The position numbers were made by a program, and so were the translations under genes. Shown one piece after another: positions 3,941-9,553 of a stretch of DNA of 9,553 nucleotides. The notes beneath the pieces were generated by a model. The model made no database searches. It worked only from the letters and a program-made list of their open reading frames with translations, and was not told the DNA's origin. Position 1 is the first letter of the stretch, and every line of letters begins with the position of its first letter. This stretch comes from Clostridiales bacterium (GTDB taxonomy: Bacteria > Bacillota > Clostridia > Oscillospirales > UBA644). Where the stretch lies: the NCBI GenBank assembly GCA_003343705.1, contig QAKR01000009.1:1-9553 (forward strand), read 5' to 3'.

Positions 3941-4424
3941 TACGCTTATCCGAAATAATTTTGAACATTGTTTCGGACGGTGTAAATAAAACCATATGGT
4001 TTTTTCCATCGTTATATACAATGTATGTTATATTTTTTTTATCATGTACATTATAAAAACGGCTTGCCGAACGAGTGTAATATGTAGATGAGTGCATTGA
4101 ATCACCCTTCCCCATATCTACGATTTGGTTTAACCTAAATTCAGCAACAGACACTTCACGACGACCGATAATTTTATGAATTACAACCTCATCATCAATT
4201 AAACAATAAGTATATCCAACCATAAATGTTCGTGAATAAAGTGATAAAACAATTGCGGTTGAGCACAACACAACAATTTCATAAAAAGTTTCACCTACTA
4301 GTGGCTTACCTATTATTAAATTTTCCAGCCAAACAGGCAGAGAAAGCAAACAAAAGCCAGCTGTTATTATTATTAATATTCCAAAAAATGCACCGTGCTT
4401 TTTTTTACAAACTTCTTTTAACAT
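3927..4424 (-). CDS. Small membrane protein with a possible PH-like C-terminal domain
   Basis: I do not recognise this gene by name. The 165-residue product has two predicted membrane helices, about residues 11-31 (GAFFGILIIITAGFCLLSLP) and 47-65. A soluble domain of about 95 residues follows. Its pattern YTYCLIDDEVVIHKIIGRRE, then a short loop and IVYNDGKNHMVLFTPSETMF, resembles small bacterial PH-like domains attached to membrane hairpins; that is a fold-level guess. No catalytic motif is visible. The ATG at 4424 has AGAGG about 10 bases before it, overlapping the TAG of the leucine-rich-repeat gene (13-base gap), so the two genes are probably cotranscribed. Its 3' end carries the infC promoter -35 box. 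Confidence 0.7.
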   Translation of the reverse strand: MLKEVCKKKHGAFFGILIIITAGFCLLSLPVWLENLIIGKPLVGETFYEIVVLCSTAIVLSLYSRTFMVGYTYCLIDDEVVIHKIIGRREVSVAEFRLNQIVDMGKGDSMHSSTYYTRSASRFYNVHDKKNITYIVYNDGKNHMVLFTPSETMFKIISDKRIDNR

Positions 4425-4437
4425 GGCCTTATAACCT

Positions 4438-6606
4438 CTATTTTATTATTTTTGTTACAGTTATCCCGTCAAGAGCGGAATAGTCAGTTATATTATTTTG
4501 TGAAATATCTAAAATAAGAATTTTTTTAAGCGGAACAAGGCCGGAGAGCTCTGTTAATGAATTTTGGTTTAAAATTATCACACAATCAGTTACAGGAAGA
4601 TAAAAATCCGTAATATGTTCAATAGAACACGAAGATAGATCAAGATATTTCAACTTTGGAAGCTCAGCGAAAATAAAACTTTGGGGATTATTCTGCGAAG
4701 CATTAAAATATGTTAACGATAATAACCCGGTAATACCTGAGAAACTTGTAATACCACAAGATACAAGAGATAATCTCTTAAGAGCAGGAAAGTTAGATAT
4801 CAAAGGATTTTCAAGAGTTGCACCTTTTATATAAATATCTTCAAGCTTTTCAAGATCCGATATTCCGGATAAATCAGAAAACGGGATTTCAGATATAGTT
4901 AAGTGAGTAAGATATCTAAACCCACGAATTTGCGGTGAAACCAATGTTCCTCCGCTAATTTCAAGTTTTTTAAGGTAAGTAAAACCATAAAGCGAAGAAA
5001 CAGAATTATCATCTGCTCCGTAAATATAAACTTCTTCAAGTGAAGTAAGTGTGCTCGGTAAAGTTTTATCCGTTGCGTTTGAACAGTCGACCTTGAGTAT
5101 TTTAAGATTAATAAGAGGTGCCAGGAAAGAAAGATTTTCAAAAGTTGAAATTCCGGAAATATCAAGAGATACTAACGGAACTAGCATTGAAAGAGATGTT
5201 ACTGACAAATCCTGATTATCGGAGATATCAAGAATCTTAAGTGACGGTAAAACGGCTGAAAAACTTGTTATATAATTATTTTTAATCAGCATGGTTTTGA
5301 TAGTATTTGATGAAATAAACGAAGTATCAGTAATTTCATTGTGTGAAAGATCAAGTATTTCTAATGCAGAAAGAGAAGAGATATCAATTGTTGTCAACCT
5401 ATTTTGAGAAAGATTTACTTTCCTCAATGCAGGTAGGTTTTCAAATGAAATGTTTGTTAGCTCGTTCTGCGATATATCAAGATCCGATAACGCTGAGTAA
5501 GAAACAACCACAACATTCGAAAGAGAATTTTGTGAAAGATTAACTTTAGTTAATGCAGGAACATTACCATAAAACTCAAATGATTCAAGAAGATTCTTAG
5601 ATAAATCCAGCTCCGTAAGATTTAACATTTTGCTTGTAAACGATGCATCTGTAATCTTATTATTTTTTGCAATTAAACTTTTAAGATTTGTTAACGATGC
5701 AACATCATCTATGCGAAAACCCGACGCATCAGAAATATCCAGATATGAAATATAAATAAGGTTTTTTAATTCTACACTTTCAGAAAATGATGAACGCCTT
5801 AAGTATAGTTTATCTAACGTTTCAATTCCATATAAAAAATCTAACGACGAGAACGAATACCCGTCTAAAACAAGTGTTTCCAAAGTTTTACATAATTTTA
5901 AATTTTCGAAAGATGTTATAGGATTAGAGGAAGCATCTAAAGATGAAAGAAACGGAAGAACTTGAAAAAGTGATGACAAACTTGTTATCTCATTAAACGA
6001 GATATTTAAACTTTTTAAAGAAGTAAGCCCCGAAATCGGAGAAATATCAGCTATTTTATTAAATGAAAGGTTAAGTTCAGTCAGCTTTGTTAACGATAAT
6101 AGACCTGAAATATCCGTTATTTCATTTCCCGCTAAAATAAGTTTTTTCAAGTTTCGAAAATATGTAAAGTCTGTTGTGTTTGTAATCGGGAGCAAGCCTT
6201 CCGTATTTGAAGGATCATATGTCAAATCAAGCTCACTCACCATTCCGGCTTCACTGAGAGAAATAGACTCTGTATCAGCTTTTCCCATTGCATGTTTAAT
6301 TAAATGCTCCGCACCGCGGTCTGTAAAGTTTATTGTCTTATTTAAATATTCATTGCGTAACTTTAAAAGCTCATCAGTTATCCCCGTAACCTGAGCCGAT
6401 GTAGCACTTTTATCTTCAAGTACAGCCTGTGCACGTGAAAGGGCCTCAGCATAAACGTCGGCAGTAACTGTATTTTTCAACTCGTCTATAAGAGCGGAAA
6501 GTATAGCTTTTTCTGTACTGGAAATATTAACCTTTTCTGAGCTACAAGCTGATATAACTGAAAGACATAACAGCAAGCTAAGCAGTAAAGCAATAATTCT
6601 TTTCAA
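4438..6606 (-). CDS. Leucine-rich-repeat surface lipoprotein
   Basis: The 722-residue protein starts with a lipoprotein signal peptide: a basic MKR, a leucine-rich core and lipobox ISAC, with C21 as the lipid-modified residue. Residues about 34-87 form a helical module resembling FIVAR repeats (SRAQAVLEDKSATSAQVTGI). Residues about 92-131 look like an LRR N-terminal cap (NFTDRGAEHLIKHAMGK). From about 151 to the C-terminus I count 26 repeats of 20-23 residues of the LxxLxLxxNxIxxI (internalin/SDS22-like) type. The protein ends directly after the last repeat, with no sorting signal, so anchoring is by lipid. The start codon is TTG (6606), 7 bases after GAGG; no better start fits the signal peptide. 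It follows an M42 gene by 48 bases. The likely role is extracellular binding; the ligand is unknown. Confidence 0.85.
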   Translation of the reverse strand: MKRIIALLLSLLLCLSVISACSSEKVNISSTEKAILSALIDELKNTVTADVYAEALSRAQAVLEDKSATSAQVTGITDELLKLRNEYLNKTINFTDRGAEHLIKHAMGKADTESISLSEAGMVSELDLTYDPSNTEGLLPITNTTDFTYFRNLKKLILAGNEITDISGLLSLTKLTELNLSFNKIADISPISGLTSLKSLNISFNEITSLSSLFQVLPFLSSLDASSNPITSFENLKLCKTLETLVLDGYSFSSLDFLYGIETLDKLYLRRSSFSESVELKNLIYISYLDISDASGFRIDDVASLTNLKSLIAKNNKITDASFTSKMLNLTELDLSKNLLESFEFYGNVPALTKVNLSQNSLSNVVVVSYSALSDLDISQNELTNISFENLPALRKVNLSQNRLTTIDISSLSALEILDLSHNEITDTSFISSNTIKTMLIKNNYITSFSAVLPSLKILDISDNQDLSVTSLSMLVPLVSLDISGISTFENLSFLAPLINLKILKVDCSNATDKTLPSTLTSLEEVYIYGADDNSVSSLYGFTYLKKLEISGGTLVSPQIRGFRYLTHLTISEIPFSDLSGISDLEKLEDIYIKGATLENPLISNFPALKRLSLVSCGITSFSGITGLLSLTYFNASQNNPQSFIFAELPKLKYLDLSSCSIEHITDFYLPVTDCVIILNQNSLTELSGLVPLKKILILDISQNNITDYSALDGITVTKIIK

Positions 6607-6654
6607 ATAAACACCTCAGAGATATATCCAATATTTGTATAAATATAGCATTTG

Positions 6655-7659
6655 TTAAAAATTAAAACCTTGCTCAAGAGAGACAGTCAATAAACGCAAG
6701 GTGTTTTCACAATCATCAAGATCGACGGTTTCAACAGGGGAATGAACATATCGCTGAGGGATACTTATTGCACCGGTATAAACGCCGTTTTTTGATGTAT
6801 GAATTGCTCTGGCATCAGTAGCACCGGCTGTAATTATTTCAGGTTGAAACTTTATTTTATTTTTCTCTGCTGTATCAATAAGAAAATCAACCATCTGCTT
6901 ATGGCAATATATTCCGCAGTCCATAATTTTAACAGCAGCACCTTGCCCCAGTGCAAGACTGAGCTTAGGACATTCCGGTGTATCCCCTGTGTCAGTCACA
7001 TCAATCGCAAGAGCATATTTAGGTTCTATTTCATAAGCAGCAGGAAGAGCGCCGCGTGTTCCTACTTCTTCCTGGACAGTAAAAACAAAATATACTTTAT
7101 TTTTAAGCTTATTTTTATCAAGTTCTTTAATCGCACGAATTAAAATTGCAACAGCTATTCTATCGTCTAAAAACGCAGAAGTTAAGCGTTTTTTATTAGC
7201 ACTTACAAAACAATCAGGAACAATTGAAGCAGCTGTACCTATTGGAACAAGCTTTTCTGCTTCTTCTTTAGAAGTGGCTCCGATATCGATAAAGCAGTTA
7301 TCGCATTTTAGAGAATCTTTATCTTTAGTTTTTTCTTCATAGGAAATAATACCGTCGACACCATTTATAAAACGGACATGTCTTCCAGCAATTATACGAT
7401 AATTTTCCCAACCGAGATCTTGAAAACGAATAAAACCTTTATCGTCTATATAATGGCATATAAAACCTATAGTATCTGCATGTGCGGCAACCATAACTTT
7501 TTCACCGTTGCCTACTGTCGCAACAAGATTACCCATAACGTCGAAATAGCATTCATCTGCAAAGGATTCTACTTCGCTTTTAACATATTCCAAAAGAGAT
7601 TTTTCATTTCCTGACGGAGAGATGAATTCATTTAGCTTTTTTATTATTTCGGTTAACAT
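6655..7659 (-). CDS. M42 family metallo-aminopeptidase, third of three
   Basis: M42 enzymes are dinuclear zinc or cobalt aminopeptidases that form dodecameric tetrahedral shells and trim short peptides in the cytoplasm (family knowledge). The 334 residues contain all expected metal and catalytic residues: AHAD (H60, D62), LDDR (D165), QEEVGTRG (base E197 and ligand E198), AIDVTDTGDTP (D220) and RYVHSPVETVD (H306). Length is normal for the family and there is no signal peptide. The ATG at 7659 follows AAGGAG with 8 bases of spacing. It lies 74 bases after the second M42 gene; the gap has an ATAATGA/TCATTAT pairing but no clear terminator. Substrate preference (acidic, leucyl or lysyl residues) cannot be read from the sequence. 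FrvX, YsdC and glutamyl aminopeptidase belong to the same family. Confidence 0.92.
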   Translation of the reverse strand: MLTEIIKKLNEFISPSGNEKSLLEYVKSEVESFADECYFDVMGNLVATVGNGEKVMVAAHADTIGFICHYIDDKGFIRFQDLGWENYRIIAGRHVRFINGVDGIISYEEKTKDKDSLKCDNCFIDIGATSKEEAEKLVPIGTAASIVPDCFVSANKKRLTSAFLDDRIAVAILIRAIKELDKNKLKNKVYFVFTVQEEVGTRGALPAAYEIEPKYALAIDVTDTGDTPECPKLSLALGQGAAVKIMDCGIYCHKQMVDFLIDTAEKNKIKFQPEIITAGATDARAIHTSKNGVYTGAISIPQRYVHSPVETVDLDDCENTLRLLTVSLEQGFNF

Positions 7660-7733
7660 TTTTATAACTCCTTTTTTAAGAGCAACAAATATATAATGAG
7701 GTCAAACCACTTGTTGTAACATCATTATTTATA

Positions 7734-8768
7734 TCAGTCTAATTTTAAAGTATTTATTTTTTCGAGTAACTTAATTGCCAGTTTTTCCATAGCGTCTGCA
7801 TCATCTTCGCAAGCAAGCGAAGCTCGTGAATGAAGATACCTGACAGGGACCGAGAGCGTTAAAACATTTGAGGCTCCGCTTTCATGTTGCCAGCACGCAG
7901 CATCTGTACCACCGGAAATATATGTTTTAATTTGGGCAGTAATATTGTTTTCTTTTGCTGTCTCAAGAGCCAACGAAACAAGCTCCGGTTTATAAAGTGT
8001 ACGTTTGTCTGCAAATGAAACTGCAACTCCCCCACCTAAGTTGCAAACCTTTTTATGATCCGGAGTTCCACCTATATCGGCAGCCGTTGTACCTTCAAGT
8101 ATTATTGCATAATCCGGTTTTACTGCAGCACAAGCAACAGAAGAACCCTTTAAACCGACTTCTTCCTGAACGCAAAAAGCAAAATACGAATCAAATTCAA
8201 GATCTTGCGTGATCATATTGATCATTGCAGCGCAACCCACACGGTCGTCAATGGCTTTACCCTTAAAGTAGTTTCCAACACGCCCGGCTTTTGTATTAAA
8301 ATAAACATAATCGCCTTCGATTACGTATTTTTCGGCATCTTTTTTATTTTTAGCACCTATATCTATAACAAGGTCTTTTTGTTCAGGTATTTTTGATATC
8401 TCACTTTTTTTTGTAAGATGTACAGGAGCGAGCCCGATTACCCCATCAAGCCACCGCTCTCCATCTCTTGTAGCTCGGACTCGAACAAATTTACCCGGGG
8501 TTACGTTAAGGGGAACCCCATTTGAAAGGAAGTGCAAGCACCCTTTATCATCAATTGCAGTAACAACATGTCCGGTTTCATCCATATGGGCTTCAAATAC
8601 AATTTTTTTAGAAGCACGTTTTGCTCCTTGCTTAAAAGCAATTATATTGCCCAGCCTGTCAACTTCACCAGTGCAATACGGTGATATTTTATCAAGAATA
8701 TATGCTCTTACGTCGTCTTCATCACCGGAAACTCCGTTAAGCTCTGAAAGTGTTTTCAGCAACTCCAA
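7734..8768 (-). CDS. M42 family metallo-aminopeptidase, second of three
   Basis: The 344 residues show the complete M42 site: EAHMDETG (H61, D63), IDDRVG (D174), QEEVGLKG (E202, E203), ILEGTTAADIGGTP and RYLHSRA (H313). The fourth metal ligand is Glu (E225) where the other two copies have Asp in a DVT motif. This LEGTTAAD variant marks a distinct M42 subgroup, so the copies are not recent duplicates. The start is a TTG at 8768, 7 bases after AAGGAGG. It overlaps the end of the first M42 gene by 13 bases, which suggests translational coupling and balanced synthesis. The product is cytoplasmic, without signal peptide. It could share a mixed oligomer with its neighbours; that is inference. Confidence 0.92.
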   Translation of the reverse strand: MELLKTLSELNGVSGDEDDVRAYILDKISPYCTGEVDRLGNIIAFKQGAKRASKKIVFEAHMDETGHVVTAIDDKGCLHFLSNGVPLNVTPGKFVRVRATRDGERWLDGVIGLAPVHLTKKSEISKIPEQKDLVIDIGAKNKKDAEKYVIEGDYVYFNTKAGRVGNYFKGKAIDDRVGCAAMINMITQDLEFDSYFAFCVQEEVGLKGSSVACAAVKPDYAIILEGTTAADIGGTPDHKKVCNLGGGVAVSFADKRTLYKPELVSLALETAKENNITAQIKTYISGGTDAACWQHESGASNVLTLSVPVRYLHSRASLACEDDADAMEKLAIKLLEKINTLKLD

Positions 8769-9553
8769 AACGCACCCTCCTTTATATATTCTTTAATAAG
8801 ACGTGCCATGCTTTCGATATCTTTTATATCTACAGTTTCAACAGGTGTATGCATGTAACGCAACGGAAGAGAAAGGCCTGATGTTAATATACCGGTATGG
8901 GTATAAGGCACTGTGTCTCCGTTTGTTCCGTCTGCGGTAAAATCTGCATTTATAATATGTTTTATTTTCTTTTTTTGCGCTAAATCAACGATTTTTCGTG
9001 TTATGCGCTTGTCATAATATGCATTCCGCTCTATAACGACACCTCCGCCAAGTTCGGCGCGAGGAACACTTGTTAAGGATTGTTTTGCAAATGTTACATC
9101 CGTAACCATGGCTTCATCAGGCATTAGATGATACGCACCCACTTTTACTCCTTGGCCACCGATTTCTTCCCTTGTGGAAAATAAAACTGCTAATGATATA
9201 TCAAGATTTTTTGCGATAATATCATTTTTCAACATTTCAAGCGCAGTTAAAATTACATAAACACAGGATTTATTATCAAGAGCTCGTCCTGCCACCCGGC
9301 TGTTTAAAAGCTGCACATATTCAGGTACGAAAACAGCACGACTGCCTATACGCACATATTTTTTAACTTCATCAACAGGTAGCCCCAGGTCAATATATAA
9401 GTCATCATATTCAGGAACTTTGTCACTTTCCCCCGGTTTCATCAGATGTGGAGGAACAGAGCAAACTACCCCGGGTAGCCCGTTGACAATCACCTCTGAG
9501 GCAAGCATTGTACGCCTATCGGTACCACCTACACGGAGCACACGTAAGAAACC
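8756..9553 (-). CDS. M42 family metallo-aminopeptidase, first of three (N-terminus beyond window edge)
   Basis: The frame is open through the right edge and the visible 265 residues begin inside the family's N-terminal region (GFLRVLRVGG), so roughly 70 residues with the HxD motif are missing. A GTG at 9541 is internal, not the start. Visible active-site parts are RALDNKS (the bridging Asp kept, the next residue Asn instead of Asp), STREEIGGQG (base and ligand Glu), MVTDVTFA (Asp ligand) and RYMHTPVETVD (His ligand). The DNK form and DVTFA set it apart from the LEGTT-type copy next to it. Its TGA lies inside the start of the second gene, with a 13-base overlap. The promoter of this group must lie outside the window. 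Confidence 0.9.
   Translation of the reverse strand, partial: GFLRVLRVGGTDRRTMLASEVIVNGLPGVVCSVPPHLMKPGESDKVPEYDDLYIDLGLPVDEVKKYVRIGSRAVFVPEYVQLLNSRVAGRALDNKSCVYVILTALEMLKNDIIAKNLDISLAVLFSTREEIGGQGVKVGAYHLMPDEAMVTDVTFAKQSLTSVPRAELGGGVVIERNAYYDKRITRKIVDLAQKKKIKHIINADFTADGTNGDTVPYTHTGILTSGLSLPLRYMHTPVETVDIKDIESMARLIKEYIKEGAFWSC

Noticed and set aside
4226..4483. Plus-strand open frames such as 4226-4483, 6799-7143, 381-692 and 1056-1331.
   Set aside because: They lie antisense to well-supported minus-strand genes, lack recognisable protein features and have no convincing ribosome binding sites.
6631..6646. ATATTT/AAATAT hairpin between the third M42 gene and the LRR gene as a terminator.
   Set aside because: The stem is purely A-T, 6 bp long, and lacks a following T tract on the minus strand.
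7660..7733. TTGACC in the gap between the second and third M42 genes as a separate promoter.
   Set aside because: No acceptable -10 box occurs 16-18 bases downstream.
9539..9541. GTG at 9541 as the start of the first M42 gene.
   Set aside because: The frame stays open to the window edge and the residues before it fit the M42 domain, so it is an internal codon of a truncated gene.

Overview
The window looks like chromosome of a low-GC Gram-positive anaerobe of the class Clostridia; the Oscillospiraceae/Ruminococcaceae area is my inference. The reasons are AT-rich DNA, strong Shine-Dalgarno sites of the AGGAGG type, a lipoprotein signal peptide, the gene orders infC-rpmI-rplT and rpmG-secE-nusG-rplK, and a set of M42 aminopeptidases. 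Every supported gene is on the minus strand, so transcription runs from the right edge (9553) to the left edge (1). I see no tRNA, rRNA, CRISPR array, transposase or phage gene.

Right part (9553-3927): three M42 metallo-aminopeptidase genes in a row. The first is cut by the window edge and overlaps the second by 13 bases; a 74-base gap leads to the third. Then come a 722-residue leucine-rich-repeat lipoprotein and a small two-helix membrane protein. Gaps are short and I see no convincing terminator between them, so they may form one operon. Its promoter would lie beyond the right edge.

Middle part (3940-2530): a consensus sigma-A promoter overlaps the 3' end of the membrane-protein gene and drives infC-rpmI-rplT. 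It is followed by a roughly 130-base structured leader with an intrinsic terminator just before infC, the layout of an L20-type autoregulatory leader. infC appears to start at an AUA codon. A 14-bp-stem intrinsic terminator closes the operon after rplT. A short-form ttcA (tRNA 2-thiocytidine synthesis) follows.

Left part (1796-1): a 432-base gene-free stretch carries the ttcA terminator, two or three promoter candidates and a long hairpin-rich leader for rpmG-secE-nusG. rpmG (54 codons) encodes a four-cysteine L33. A second regulatory gap of 194 bases separates nusG from rplK (L11), which is cut by the left edge. The most unusual signal is a perfect 19-base inverted repeat, one arm in the rpmG leader and one just upstream of the rplK Shine-Dalgarno site. 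In RNA the two leaders would be exactly complementary, and each arm also has a competing local hairpin partner.

Together the left and middle parts serve translation and its coupling to transcription and secretion: ribosomal proteins L11, L20, L33 and L35, IF3, NusG, SecE and a tRNA thiolase. The right part serves peptide breakdown and a cell-surface protein.
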